The translations under genes and the position numbers were made by a program. 64,000 nucleotides of DNA from Nitrincola tibetensis. Lineage in GTDB: Bacteria; Pseudomonadota; Gammaproteobacteria; Pseudomonadales; Balneatricaceae. The notes beneath the pieces were generated by a model that was not told the origin of the DNA, ran no database searches, and saw only the letters and a program-made list of their open reading frames with translations. The stretch lies in NCBI RefSeq assembly GCF_003284585.1, contig NZ_QKRX01000010.1:62001-126000 (forward strand). The letters are read 5' to 3'. Within the stretch, counting starts at the first letter, position 1. Every line of letters starts with the position of its first letter. This document shows positions 19,372 through 28,429 of the stretch, piece after piece.

Positions 19372-19635
19372 TTAAGCCAAGGCTTTGATTTTTGCACTCA
19401 GGCGGCTCTTATGACGAGCAACCTTATTTTTGTGGAAAATGCCTTTGCTTACAGAGCTGTCCAGGATTGGCTGGGCAGTTTTGAAAGCTTCTTCGGCTGC
19501 GGCTTTGTCGCCACTGTCGAGGGCCTTAATGATTTTTTTCAAATAAGTACGCGCCATGGAGCGCAGGCTAGCGTTTTGCTGACGACGCTTCTCCGCCTGG
19601 CGAGCACGTTTACGGGATCCTGCGGAATTAGCCAC
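19372..19635 (-). CDS. rpsT: 30S ribosomal protein S20
   Basis: Small-subunit rRNA-binding protein of 87 residues, all helical and rich in Lys, Arg and Ala, starting [19 protein letters not shown]. It stands alone on the minus strand and diverges from murJ, the usual arrangement in Pseudomonas and relatives. A consensus-like promoter lies about 75-100 bases upstream. Confidence 0.97.
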   Translation of the reverse strand: MANSAGSRKRARQAEKRRQQNASLRSMARTYLKKIIKALDSGDKAAAEEAFKTAQPILDSSVSKGIFHKNKVARHKSRLSAKIKALA

Positions 19636-19705
19636 AGTCTGGCTCCTTTAAACATTAGGTTGATCAAAAATACGGCGGTAAGAAGTGCCGAAAATCAGAC
19701 GCGAA

Positions 19706-19734
19706 ATTATTCATGTAAATGGCTTGGATGTCAA
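19706..19734 (-). promoter_or_regulatory. sigma-70 promoter of rpsT
   Basis: On the minus strand, a perfect TTGACA (19729-19734) is 17 bases from AATAAT (19706-19711). The start of transcription would be near 19700, leaving a leader of about 65 bases. Confidence 0.82.
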
Positions 19735-19879
19735 CCCATGAATGCAATAGAAATTGAAATTCTTGCTAGGAGTCAGTCACAAACATCGTTATCATCTGCC
19801 ATTTATACGACAGTCGCGTAAGGTTGAGCCTTAGGGCTTTTCAACTTCATCATATTAACAGATTCTGGGCAGGAAGAAA

Positions 19880-21439
19880 TTGGAAAACAAGGAAAAAGGT
19901 AAGGTAGGGTTATTGCGCGCCAGTGGACTTGTTGGTTTGATGACATTGCTGTCTCGCGTGATGGGGCTGGTAAGAGACGTTGTGGTTGCCAATTATTTTG
20001 GTGCCAGTGGCCATGCTGACGCATTTTTTGTTGCTTTTAAGATCCCCAATTTTTTACGGCGCTTATTTGCAGAGGGCGCCTTTGCCCAAGCGTTTGTGCC
20101 AGTGTTATCTGAGTACCGAACTCAGCGGGATCACTCGGCTGTTCAGCTATTGATCAATCGAGTCGCCGGCAGTTTAGGGATGATTCTTCTGTTATTGAGC
20201 CTGATAGCGATGATGGCTGCCCCCATTTTGGCGGCCATTTTCGCACCGGGGTTTTATTTGGCTCAGGATGAACGTTTTCCGTTAGCGGCCGACATGCTGC
20301 GGATTACGTTTCCGTATTTGATGCTGATTTCTTTGACGGCTTTTTGTGGTGCTATTCTCAACAGTTACGAGCGTTTCGCTGTACCTGCTTTCACACCTGT
20401 ACTGTTGAATTTGTGTTTGATTGGGTCTGCGTTGTGGCTAAGTCCCTTCTTTGATCCACCCGTGCTTGCATTGGCCTGGGGTGTGTTTCTGGCTGGTGTG
20501 ATGCAGCTCTTGTTTCAGTTGCCGTTTTTAGCTCGGATTCGTTTGTTGCCGAGGCCGCAGCTGGGTTGGCAGGATGAGGGTGTAAAACGCATTATGACGT
20601 TGATGGTTCCTGCATTGTTTGGTGTGTCGGTGGCACAGATTAATCTGTTGTTGGACACAGTGTTGGCCTCTTTTCTACAAACGGGCAGTGTGTCGTGGTT
20701 GTACTATTCAGATCGTCTGGTTGAGTTGCCCTTGGGTGTGTTTGGTATTGCCATTGCGACGGTTATTCTGCCGGCCTTGTCTCGCAATCATGCGGCAAAA
20801 AGTGATGAAACCTTTGCGCGGACGTTGGACTGGGCTGTGCGCATGATTTTGTTAATTGGCTTGCCTGCTGCGCTGGCATTGTTTGTGTTGGCTGAGCCTT
20901 TGATTACGACGTTATTTCATTACGGGCAAATGACGGATCGAGATGTGTTTATGGCTGCCATGAGTTTGCGCGCCTATGCTGTTGGGCTCTTAGCATTCAT
21001 GCTGATTAAGGTGCTTGCAACAGGGTATTTCTCACGGCAAGACATGAAAACACCTGTACGCATTGCAATCTGGTCAATGATTGCCAATATGGTTTTCAAT
21101 TTGATGCTTGTTTGGTCCTTTGATCATGTTGGTCTTGCGCTTGCAACGTCATTATCTGCCTTCCTGAATGCAGGTATGTTATTGATGGGTCTGATTAAAG
21201 TGGGTGTTTTTCGTTGGCAGCCAGGTTGGTTAACCGTTGTTGTGCGTTTGATTTTGGCAAATAGTCTTATGCTGGCTGCGCTTTTATACTGTGTGGGTCC
21301 TGCGGAGCTTTGGTTGCAAGCGAGCTTGTGGGACAGAGTTCTAAAGCTCACGGGTCTTGTGGTGTTAGGTGCGGGGTTGTACGGAGTGATCCTGCTCGTC
21401 GCTGGCTTGCGTCTGCGAGATTTGCGAGCTCAGGTTTAG
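19880..21439 (+). CDS. murJ: lipid II flippase MurJ
   Basis: Inner-membrane MOP-superfamily flippase that moves lipid II across the membrane for peptidoglycan synthesis. The 519 residues contain about 14 hydrophobic segments. The N-terminal pattern GLMTLLSRVMGLVRDVVVAN and FFVAFKIPNFLRRLFAEGAF is diagnostic. The start is a TTG at 19880 preceded by AGGAAG; no ATG exists close by that would keep the conserved N-terminus. It is followed by ribF, the same order as in Pseudomonas. Confidence 0.96.
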   Translation: MENKEKGKVGLLRASGLVGLMTLLSRVMGLVRDVVVANYFGASGHADAFFVAFKIPNFLRRLFAEGAFAQAFVPVLSEYRTQRDHSAVQLLINRVAGSLGMILLLLSLIAMMAAPILAAIFAPGFYLAQDERFPLAADMLRITFPYLMLISLTAFCGAILNSYERFAVPAFTPVLLNLCLIGSALWLSPFFDPPVLALAWGVFLAGVMQLLFQLPFLARIRLLPRPQLGWQDEGVKRIMTLMVPALFGVSVAQINLLLDTVLASFLQTGSVSWLYYSDRLVELPLGVFGIAIATVILPALSRNHAAKSDETFARTLDWAVRMILLIGLPAALALFVLAEPLITTLFHYGQMTDRDVFMAAMSLRAYAVGLLAFMLIKVLATGYFSRQDMKTPVRIAIWSMIANMVFNLMLVWSFDHVGLALATSLSAFLNAGMLLMGLIKVGVFRWQPGWLTVVVRLILANSLMLAALLYCVGPAELWLQASLWDRVLKLTGLVVLGAGLYGVILLVAGLRLRDLRAQV

Positions 21440-21451
21440 CGTAGGGCAGGG

Positions 21452-21481
21452 CTGATAAAGTGATTGCATTTACGCTATAAT
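21452..21481 (+). promoter_or_regulatory. possible sigma-70 promoter of ribF
   Basis: CTGATA (21452-21457) and a perfect TATAAT (21476-21481) are 18 bases apart, about 35 bases upstream of the ribF ATG. The -35 element is only a 4 of 6 match. Confidence 0.5.
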
Positions 21482-21517
21482 TCGACCCTTAGATTTTTTA
21501 TATTGAAGCGTGCGCAT

Positions 21518-22471
21518 ATGGAATTAATTCGAGGGTTACACAATCTACGAGATAAACATCGTGGTTGCGTTGCGACGATTGGTAATTTTGACGGCGTTCA
21601 TTTGGGCCATCAAAAAGTCCTCGATCAAGTCAAAGAACAAGCACAGTTGCATAAACTGCCGAGTGTTGTGATTATTTTTGAACCACAGCCTCGCGAGTTT
21701 TTTGCAGGCAATGATGCTCCCCCACGATTGACGCGCTTTGATGAAAAAGTACGCCTTCTTGAAAAGCAAGGTGTGGATCGCGTTTTATGTTTAACCTTCA
21801 ATAGTCGACTGAGGGCTATGTCCGCTCAAGCATTTGTCGATGAACTCTTGTTGAACGGCCTGAAGGTCAAGCACTTTGTCGTGGGTGATGACTTTCGTTT
21901 TGGTTGTGACCGCTCAGGAGACTACACCATGCTGGAAGCTGCTGGGCATGCGCATGGCTTTAGTGTCGAGCATACCCATACCTTCGAAATAGACGAACAG
22001 CGCGTCAGCAGTACCCGAATTCGAGAGTCCCTGATGCGTGGTGATTTTGAGCTCAGCGAACGTTTGTTAGGTCGACCTTATACGGTCACAGGGCGTGTCG
22101 TTCACGGGCAAAAACTTGGGCGCCAGTTAGGTGTGCCCACCGCCAATGTTCGTATGCACCGGTTTAAATGCCCTCTGCAGGGCGTGTATGCTGTATTGGC
22201 AAGCGTGCAAGGCCGAGACTATCCCGCAATTTGTAATGTAGGCATGCGGCCGACTGTGAATGGACGCTTGCCTGTTCTTGAAGCACATTTGTTTGATATC
22301 GATCAGCAGCTTTATGGGCAGTTGATGCAGGTGCGTTTTTTGCACTTCCTTCGCCCTGAAAAGCGCTTTGATGGGCTTGATGCCCTCAAAACACAAATCA
22401 ATTTTGATCTAGATCTGGCCCGTGAATGGTTTGCTCTGCAAGCCGGGGCTAAACCCATCTCCGGAAGCTAA
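21518..22471 (+). CDS. ribF: bifunctional riboflavin kinase / FAD synthetase
   Basis: Makes FMN and then FAD from riboflavin. The start is the ATG at 21518, giving 317 residues beginning [16 protein letters not shown]; a longer in-frame extension is not conserved. The N-terminal adenylyltransferase domain has [13 protein letters not shown] (about 21-33) and the SSTRIRE motif; the C-terminal kinase domain starts with [12 protein letters not shown] and has GVPTANV. It is five bases before ileS and translationally close to it. Confidence 0.96.
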   Translation: MELIRGLHNLRDKHRGCVATIGNFDGVHLGHQKVLDQVKEQAQLHKLPSVVIIFEPQPREFFAGNDAPPRLTRFDEKVRLLEKQGVDRVLCLTFNSRLRAMSAQAFVDELLLNGLKVKHFVVGDDFRFGCDRSGDYTMLEAAGHAHGFSVEHTHTFEIDEQRVSSTRIRESLMRGDFELSERLLGRPYTVTGRVVHGQKLGRQLGVPTANVRMHRFKCPLQGVYAVLASVQGRDYPAICNVGMRPTVNGRLPVLEAHLFDIDQQLYGQLMQVRFLHFLRPEKRFDGLDALKTQINFDLDLAREWFALQAGAKPISGS

Positions 22472-22476
22472 CAGAT

Positions 22477-25293
22477 ATGACTGATTATAAACCGACACTG
22501 AACTTGCCTGAAACAGAGTTCCCGATGCGTGGTAACTTGCCTCAACGTGAACCCGAGCGCTTGGCACGCTGGTCTGAAATGGACCTTTATGCAAAATTGC
22601 GCGCTGAAGGGCAAGGGCGTCCAAAGTTCATCCTGCATGATGGCCCTCCTTATGCCAATGGCAGTATTCATATTGGACATGCGGTTAATAAAGTCATCAA
22701 GGACATGATTGTAAAATCTAAAACACTCAGTGGTTTTGATGCACCTTACATTCCCGGTTGGGATTGTCATGGCTTGCCGATCGAGCATAAAGTGGAAACG
22801 ATGATTGGTCGCGCCGGCGATAAAGTCCCTTACCGTGATTTTCGTCAGAAGTGCCGTGAATATGCTGGTGAGCAAGTGGCGGGGCAAAAGGCTGACTTCA
22901 TTCGTTTAGGTGTGATCGGTGACTGGGATAATCCCTATTTAACGATGAACTTCGAAACCGAAGCCAATATCGTGCGTGCGTTAGGGCGCATCATTGAGAA
23001 CGGTCATTTGGTCAAGGGTTACAAGCCTGTTTATTGGAGTGTTGTCGGTCAGTCAGCCTTGGCTGAAGCTGAAGTCGAGTATCAAGAAAAAACATCCACC
23101 GCGATTGATGTGCGTTTCACCTTCGTAGATCAAGCGTCTATTGTGGAGCTGTTTGCTTCAGAAGCGGGTGAAGGGCCTGCATCACTTGTGATATGGACGA
23201 CGACTCCCTGGACAATCCCAGCGAACCAAGCGGTATCCTTGAATGCTGAATTGGACTATGCCTTGGTTGATGTTGCCATTAATCAAGGCCGTGAGCGTTT
23301 GGTGCTTGCTGCAGACATGGTGGACGACATCATGGCGCGTTGGGGTATTCAGCAGTTTACGGTTTTAGGCCGTTGTTCCGGTAAAGCGCTCGAAGGGCGG
23401 ATGTTACATCACCCGCTCTTTACGCGTGAGGTGCCTGTCATTCTGGGCGATCATGTGACGACTGATGCGGGTACGGGCGCTGTGCATACTGCACCTGATC
23501 ACGGTATGGAAGACTTTGTTGTTGGCCAGATCTATGGTCTTGAAACACTCAACTTAGTGCAAGCCAATGGCACTTACACAGACGGCGCAGGTGAGTTTGC
23601 TGGGCTGCATGTGTACAAAGCGGATGAGCCGATCACAGATGCCTTAACGCGCGAAGGTAAGCTGGTGCACTTGAAAAAGTTCCAACACAGCTATCCGCAT
23701 TGCTGGCGTACTAAAACTCCGTTGATCTATCGAGCCACGCCACAATGGTTTATTTCAATGGATGATAAGCACCTCAGACGCGATGCCTTAGAGGCTATCA
23801 AAGGTGTGCAATGGTTTCCGGATTGGGGGCAGGCGCGTATCGAGGGTATGTTTGAGCAAAGCCCAGACTGGTGTGTATCACGCCAGCGGACTTGGGGTGT
23901 TCCGATCACTGTGTTTACTCACAAGCAAACTGGTGAGTTGCATTCAGATACGCTTGCACTGCTTGAGCAAGTGGCAGAAAAAATCGAACTGGAGGGCATT
24001 GATGCTTGGTTCGAATTGGATGCTAAAGCGCTATTGGGCGAAGACGCCGATCAGTACGACAAAGTGACTGACACTTTGGATGTTTGGTTTGACTCGGGTG
24101 TGACTCACCATTCTGTTTTGCGTAAAAGAGAAGAGTTAACCTTTCCTGCCGATATGTATTTAGAGGGCTCGGACCAGCATCGTGGCTGGTTCCAATCGTC
24201 CTTAAAAACATCCATTGCAATTAACGGTGTGGCGCCTTACAAGCAAGTATTGACGCATGGCTTTGTGGTTGACGAAAAGGGCTACAAAATGTCTAAGTCC
24301 TTGGGCAATGTCATTGCGCCCCAGGAAGTGACGGACAGCATGGGTGCGGATATCTTGCGCTTATGGGTAGCCGCGACGGATTACTCGGGCGAAATGGCTG
24401 TCTCTAAGCAAATTTTGCAGCGGACATCGGATGCTTATCGTCGTATACGCAATACGGCTCGTTTCTTGATGGCGAACTTAAATGGCTTCAATCCTGATAG
24501 CGACTTAGTTGCACCTCAGGACATGCTGGCGCTTGATCGCTGGGCGGTCGACGCGGCCGCTCGTCTGCAGGAGAAAATCTGCGCGGCCTACGAGCATTAT
24601 CGTTTCTTGGAGGTTTACCAGCTGGTTCACAATTTCTGTGTACAAGAGTTGGGTGGCTTTTACCTTGATATCATCAAGGATCGTCAATATACCACGCAAG
24701 GAGAGAGTTTGCCTCGCCGTTCATGTCAAACGGCTTTGTATCATATAGCGGAGGCTCTTACTCGTTGGGTCGCGCCTATTTTAAGCTTTACGGCTGAAGA
24801 AATTTATGAGGTATTGCCCGGTAAACGCCGAGAAAGCGTGCTATTGACCACTTGGTACGATGGCTTATTCCGTCTAGACGACACCGTCGAAATGAATGAT
24901 GCCTATTGGCAGCAAATTATGGCTGTCAAAGATGCTGTCAATAAGTGCTTGGAAGAGGCGCGCAATGAAAAATTAGTCAAGGCATCGCTTGCGACGGAAG
25001 TTGTGTTGTATGTGGATGATGCGTTGCAGCAACTGTTATCGAAACTAGACAATGAGTTGCGCTTTGTCCTCATTACGTCTTCGGCACAGTTGCAATCAAT
25101 TAATGATGCAGTTGATGCACGATCAACGGATCTTACGGGTCTAAAAGTCCAGATCAAAGCATCTGAACAGCCTAAATGCACACGTTGCTGGCATCATCGA
25201 GAGGACGTTGGTCAGCATGAAGAGCACCCAGAGCTCTGTGGTCGCTGTGTTGATAATGTCGTTGGTGCAGGCGAAGTGCGTCACTTTGCTTAA
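22477..25293 (+). CDS. ileS: isoleucyl-tRNA synthetase
   Basis: Class I aminoacyl-tRNA synthetase of 938 residues. The HIGH motif is at 65-68 ([10 protein letters not shown]) and KMSKS at 604-608. The editing domain (CP1) contains [11 protein letters not shown] and the Thr-rich active region. The C-terminal zinc finger shows CTRCW and CGRC pairs, typical of the proteobacterial type. It lies within the ribF-ileS-lspA-fkpB operon. Confidence 0.98.
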   Translation: MTDYKPTLNLPETEFPMRGNLPQREPERLARWSEMDLYAKLRAEGQGRPKFILHDGPPYANGSIHIGHAVNKVIKDMIVKSKTLSGFDAPYIPGWDCHGLPIEHKVETMIGRAGDKVPYRDFRQKCREYAGEQVAGQKADFIRLGVIGDWDNPYLTMNFETEANIVRALGRIIENGHLVKGYKPVYWSVVGQSALAEAEVEYQEKTSTAIDVRFTFVDQASIVELFASEAGEGPASLVIWTTTPWTIPANQAVSLNAELDYALVDVAINQGRERLVLAADMVDDIMARWGIQQFTVLGRCSGKALEGRMLHHPLFTREVPVILGDHVTTDAGTGAVHTAPDHGMEDFVVGQIYGLETLNLVQANGTYTDGAGEFAGLHVYKADEPITDALTREGKLVHLKKFQHSYPHCWRTKTPLIYRATPQWFISMDDKHLRRDALEAIKGVQWFPDWGQARIEGMFEQSPDWCVSRQRTWGVPITVFTHKQTGELHSDTLALLEQVAEKIELEGIDAWFELDAKALLGEDADQYDKVTDTLDVWFDSGVTHHSVLRKREELTFPADMYLEGSDQHRGWFQSSLKTSIAINGVAPYKQVLTHGFVVDEKGYKMSKSLGNVIAPQEVTDSMGADILRLWVAATDYSGEMAVSKQILQRTSDAYRRIRNTARFLMANLNGFNPDSDLVAPQDMLALDRWAVDAAARLQEKICAAYEHYRFLEVYQLVHNFCVQELGGFYLDIIKDRQYTTQGESLPRRSCQTALYHIAEALTRWVAPILSFTAEEIYEVLPGKRRESVLLTTWYDGLFRLDDTVEMNDAYWQQIMAVKDAVNKCLEEARNEKLVKASLATEVVLYVDDALQQLLSKLDNELRFVLITSSAQLQSINDAVDARSTDLTGLKVQIKASEQPKCTRCWHHREDVGQHEEHPELCGRCVDNVVGAGEVRHFA

Positions 25294-25307
25294 AACAGGA
25301 ACGAATC

Positions 25308-25835
25308 GTGACTGATGTAAACAACTCAACCAGCGCTTTGCGCTGGTTATGGATAACTGTGTTAGTGATTTTGTTGGATTTAGGGACCAAATACTGGGCA
25401 GATGCGGCGTTGATTTACGCTCAGCCTGTGCCCATATTGCCTTTTTTTGATTTAACGCTGCTTTACAACTATGGCGCAGCCTTTAGTTTTCTGGCGGGTG
25501 CTGGGGGATGGCAGCGTTGGTTTTTTGCAGGGATCGCGATCGGCATGAGTGTTTTCTTATTGGTCTGGTTAAAGCGCACGCCTGCTCAAGAGTGGTGGAT
25601 GCGTTTAGCACTCGCCTTGGTCTTAGGGGGAGCTCTGGGAAACCTGTATGACCGTATCATCCATGGTTATGTTGTTGACTTTATTTCATTGCATTACGGT
25701 GGCTGGTATTTTCCAGCATTCAATATTGCCGACACGGCGATCACCCTAGGTGCGGTGCTGTTGATCATCGATATGCTGTTTTTAGCGGAACGTCGAAAGT
25801 TGCTGTCACCGTCGTCTGAAGAGGATTTAAAATGA
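25308..25835 (+). CDS. lspA: lipoprotein signal peptidase II
   Basis: Inner-membrane aspartic protease that cleaves prolipoprotein signal peptides after lipidation. The 175 residues contain four membrane helices. Catalytic Asp residues lie in GNLYDRIIHGYVVDFI and FNIADTAITLG. The start is the GTG at 25308, preceded by CAGGAACG. It is between ileS and fkpB, as in E. coli. Confidence 0.96.
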   Translation: MTDVNNSTSALRWLWITVLVILLDLGTKYWADAALIYAQPVPILPFFDLTLLYNYGAAFSFLAGAGGWQRWFFAGIAIGMSVFLLVWLKRTPAQEWWMRLALALVLGGALGNLYDRIIHGYVVDFISLHYGGWYFPAFNIADTAITLGAVLLIIDMLFLAERRKLLSPSSEEDLK

Positions 25836-26278
25836 GTGAGTATGTCATCGGTGTGGGGACAGAGGTTACCTTACACTTTGCAATAAAACTGCAAGATGGT
25901 CAGGTGGTCGACTCGAATTTTGCGTCGCAGCCCGCAAGGTTCGTTTTTGGGGATGGCAATCTACCCGATGGTTTTGAACAAGCGCTAGTCGGCTTGAAGG
26001 TGGGTGATCATATGGATTTGACTATCGCTCCGGAGCGTGGTTTTGGGATGCATAATCCATCCAATATCCAGGTGATGCCGCGCAGTCAGTTTAAGAGTTT
26101 AACGCTTGAACCTGGCTTAATTGTCTCGTTTCAGGAACCCGGTGGTGAAGTGCCGGGCGTGATTACTGAATTCGATGACACAAAAGTGACCGTCGATTTT
26201 AATCACCCTTTAGCAGGTCAAACCTTGCTGTTTGAAGTGAAGGTGTTGGATATTCAGCCCAGCTCGCCTTCATCTTGA
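25832..26278 (+). CDS. fkpB: FKBP-type peptidyl-prolyl cis-trans isomerase (FkpB/SlpA type)
   Basis: Small cytoplasmic FKBP with an IF (chaperone) insert, about 148 residues. It shows DGQVVDSN, FVFGDGNLPDGFEQALVGLKVGD and ERGFGMHNP, typical of the SlyD/SlpA group, without the His-rich tail of SlyD. It overlaps lspA by four bases (ATGA). In most relatives ispH follows directly; here it does not. Confidence 0.92.
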   Translation: MSEYVIGVGTEVTLHFAIKLQDGQVVDSNFASQPARFVFGDGNLPDGFEQALVGLKVGDHMDLTIAPERGFGMHNPSNIQVMPRSQFKSLTLEPGLIVSFQEPGGEVPGVITEFDDTKVTVDFNHPLAGQTLLFEVKVLDIQPSSPSS

Positions 26279-26333
26279 GCTGTTCAGGGGGGCTTGAAAA
26301 TCTCTGGCACTTTGTCTAAGGTTAATCACGATT

Positions 26334-26360
26334 AAGAAGCAAGGATTCGCTTCTTTCTTT
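26334..26360 (+). terminator. probable terminator after fkpB
   Basis: AAGAAGC / GCTTCTT inverted repeat with an eight-base loop, followed by TCTTTC. The stem is AT-rich and short, so this is a moderate candidate for the end of the ribF-ileS-lspA-fkpB transcript. Confidence 0.5.
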
Positions 26361-26382
26361 CATAAATCAAGGATGATTCAAT

Positions 26383-26808
26383 ATGTATATTTCCATTGCG
26401 TCTGTCAGACGCCTCTCCTCCCGTCTCTCTATTTTCGCTTTAACTAAGGCAAGATCCCATCAACGAGGCTTAAGTCTACTTGAGGTGATGTTGGCGTTGG
26501 CTTTACTGAGCACTGGCTGCTTGGTGATTACCCATTTTCAATTGGCCTCGCTTGAAACCAGTTTGAGCCGCTACCACATGACACGAGCACAGGTGTACTT
26601 ATCCGACTTGAATGAGTCGTTGTGGGCCGTCCGATGTCGTCCGAATACGCACTATATCCAAATCGTTGATCAATGGTTAGAAGCATCCTTAACGCAGGAG
26701 TTATTTGAGAAAATAAATGCACGTGCCAATGAACAAGGGCTCTGGATAAGTGCTCAACGTCAAGGTGAATCCCTAGTCTTGCCGATTGAGTGGGCGGAGT
26801 GTTCCTAA
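26383..26808 (+). CDS. pilV: type IV pilus minor pilin, PilV-like
   Basis: Minor prepilin of 141 residues. The class III signal reads QRG|LSLLEVMLALALLSTG, with cleavage expected after Gly29 and Glu at +5 of the mature protein, followed by a hydrophobic helix. The 29-residue leader is long; there is no later start codon before the cleavage site. AAGGA precedes the ATG. PilV-type proteins help prime pilus assembly. It is the first of four overlapping minor pilin genes placed directly behind fkpB. Low sequence conservation means the V assignment rests on the LSLLEVM motif and position. Confidence 0.78.
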   Translation: MYISIASVRRLSSRLSIFALTKARSHQRGLSLLEVMLALALLSTGCLVITHFQLASLETSLSRYHMTRAQVYLSDLNESLWAVRCRPNTHYIQIVDQWLEASLTQELFEKINARANEQGLWISAQRQGESLVLPIEWAECS

Positions 26809-27335
26809 TGAAGCAACAAGGATTCACCCTGACTGAACTGTTGCTTTCCTTGGTATTAGGGAGCTTTCTTATGCTGATGGTGAGTTTGTTATTGGTTTCC
26901 TCTACTAAGACTTGGCGTTACCAACAGATGATTGATCGCGATCAAGAGGCATTGCGCTTTGTTGTTGAACGCTTGCGAAGCAGTGTGCGTCAAGCGCAAA
27001 GAGTCGAACTGACCAGTAATGAGTATGAGTTGTTTTTGACCCTGCAAAGCAGAGAGGGTGCTAAAAATTGCTTGGGTCAACTGCAGCCAGAAAATCAGAT
27101 ATATCATGAGCATTACGTTGTGGAGCAAGATCAGCTTAGATGCAACAGCCAAGCCTTGATACAGGGCATTACCTCACTCAATTTTGCGTATTTGCATTCA
27201 GAGGCGCTTGAGGAGCCATTGAGTATTGAGAGTGAGCCCAATTGTTGTTATCCCATTGTGACGGTGCTGTTTGATCTAGATTTAATTTGGAGTGAAGGAC
27301 ATAGGTTTACAGCGACGTTAAGAGAATTCCCATAA
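26808..27335 (+). CDS. pilW: type IV pilus minor pilin, PilW-like
   Basis: Prepilin of 175 residues starting at the ATG at 26808, which shares one base with the pilV stop. The six-residue leader MKQQG| is cleaved before FTLTELLLSLVLGSF, with Glu at +5. The C-terminal half has a Cys pair (NCLG...LRCNSQ and NCCYP) as in other minor pilins. PilW is part of the initiating complex at the pilus tip. Position second in the cluster supports the name. Confidence 0.8.
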   Translation: MKQQGFTLTELLLSLVLGSFLMLMVSLLLVSSTKTWRYQQMIDRDQEALRFVVERLRSSVRQAQRVELTSNEYELFLTLQSREGAKNCLGQLQPENQIYHEHYVVEQDQLRCNSQALIQGITSLNFAYLHSEALEEPLSIESEPNCCYPIVTVLFDLDLIWSEGHRFTATLREFP

Positions 27336-27352
27336 GCACATGGAGGTGTGAT

Positions 27353-27802
27353 ATGCGACGAATGAAGCAAGAAGGAACTGTATTGTTAATGGTATTGGTG
27401 TTTATTAGTATGATATCAATGGTTGTCATGGGCTCGGCTCAACATGCACAGCTTCAGCAGCGAATGAGCGTCTCTGCTCGTTTTCATCAGGATGCGTTGA
27501 TGGCCATTCAGCTGGGGGTTGCAGAAATGGTGCGTCAGTATCCGGATATTATCCAGAATGACTTAAATGCAGCAACGGACGCTATTCGATATGAGTGGCA
27601 GTCGGATGAGTATAGTGTTGTATTTTTCTCAGATATTGATTACACCCAGATTGAAATTCTCGGATCTAAAGTACATTTTGTTATCCAAGGCGGTGTGATC
27701 AGCAATGGTCATGCGGAAGTGCTTAAACACGTTCGAGTTACTTTAGATCAGAAGATCCCGCAAGATTTGATTGTCGTTCGTGATTGGTTGGAGTTGATAT
27801 GA
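27353..27802 (+). CDS. pilX: type IV pilus minor pilin, PilX-like
   Basis: Protein of 149 residues with the leader MRRMKQEG| and hydrophobic helix TVLLMVLVFISMISMVVMG. It lacks Glu at +5, which is normal for PilX and the related GspK group. The following HAQLQQRMS stretch is typical of the PilX N-terminal domain. GGAGG precedes the start. Its stop overlaps the next gene by four bases. Confidence 0.78.
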   Translation: MRRMKQEGTVLLMVLVFISMISMVVMGSAQHAQLQQRMSVSARFHQDALMAIQLGVAEMVRQYPDIIQNDLNAATDAIRYEWQSDEYSVVFFSDIDYTQIEILGSKVHFVIQGGVISNGHAEVLKHVRVTLDQKIPQDLIVVRDWLELI

Positions 27803-28323
27803 GCGCTTTCAGGATGCAAGGTTATACCTTGCTTGAGCTGATGGTGACGCTGTTGTTGTTAACCATTTTATTATTACAGGGGGTGCCTGCTTTTTCAAAT
27901 ATGTCGCAAAAAATGAGGCAAGAATCAAGGGTGTTGGATTTATTGTCACTCTTGTCGTATGCCAGGATGCAGGCGGTGACACACCGACAATCGGTCACCC
28001 TATGTCGAACGCTGGATGGACTCGAATGTGTGGGACAAGAGGTCAATGGCGCTTCAGAATGGTTAGGTGTATTGGTTTTTATTGATAAAAATCAGAGTCG
28101 GCAATATGACCCCTTGATTGATCAAGTCTTGAGGGTCCATTTTTTCTTGGGAAATGGCCAAGTTCTTTGGAATCGGGGTGATAATCTAACGTATCAAGCA
28201 GATGGAACGGTGACGGGCTACTCCAATGGCACGTTTCGAGTGCGCTCGATCAATGAAGACAAGGGCTATAATTTAGTCATCTCCTTGGCGGGTCGTGTTC
28301 GGCGTGAGTCTGTTGGTTATTGA
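27799..28323 (+). CDS. type IV pilus minor pilin, FimT/FimU (GspH) type
   Basis: Prepilin of 174 residues with leader MSAFRMQG| before YTLLELMVTLLLLTILLLQGVPAF and Glu at +5. The GspH/FimT domain covers the rest, with the SLLSYARMQAVTHRQSVTLC motif near residue 45-65. It starts at 27799 (ATGA overlap with pilX). In Pseudomonas fimT and fimU precede pilV; here the GspH-type gene is last, so the order is rearranged. FimT members can bind DNA for natural transformation and FimU acts in pilus priming; the sequence alone does not decide between them. Confidence 0.78.
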   Translation: MSAFRMQGYTLLELMVTLLLLTILLLQGVPAFSNMSQKMRQESRVLDLLSLLSYARMQAVTHRQSVTLCRTLDGLECVGQEVNGASEWLGVLVFIDKNQSRQYDPLIDQVLRVHFFLGNGQVLWNRGDNLTYQADGTVTGYSNGTFRVRSINEDKGYNLVISLAGRVRRESVGY

Positions 28324-28429
28324 GTGTACCTCTAGGATTGGTGGGCCTAGGTCTGGCTCTAGGCAGATAAACCATGCAAAATAGCGGTTGTATTTTTGTA
28401 ACCCTTTCAGCAATGGATACGACATCGGC

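Noticed and set aside
19411-19821. 136-codon plus-strand open frame antisense to rpsT
   Set aside because: It lies mostly opposite rpsT, whose biased codons create long antisense frames; the product matches no family I know and no ribosome site precedes it.
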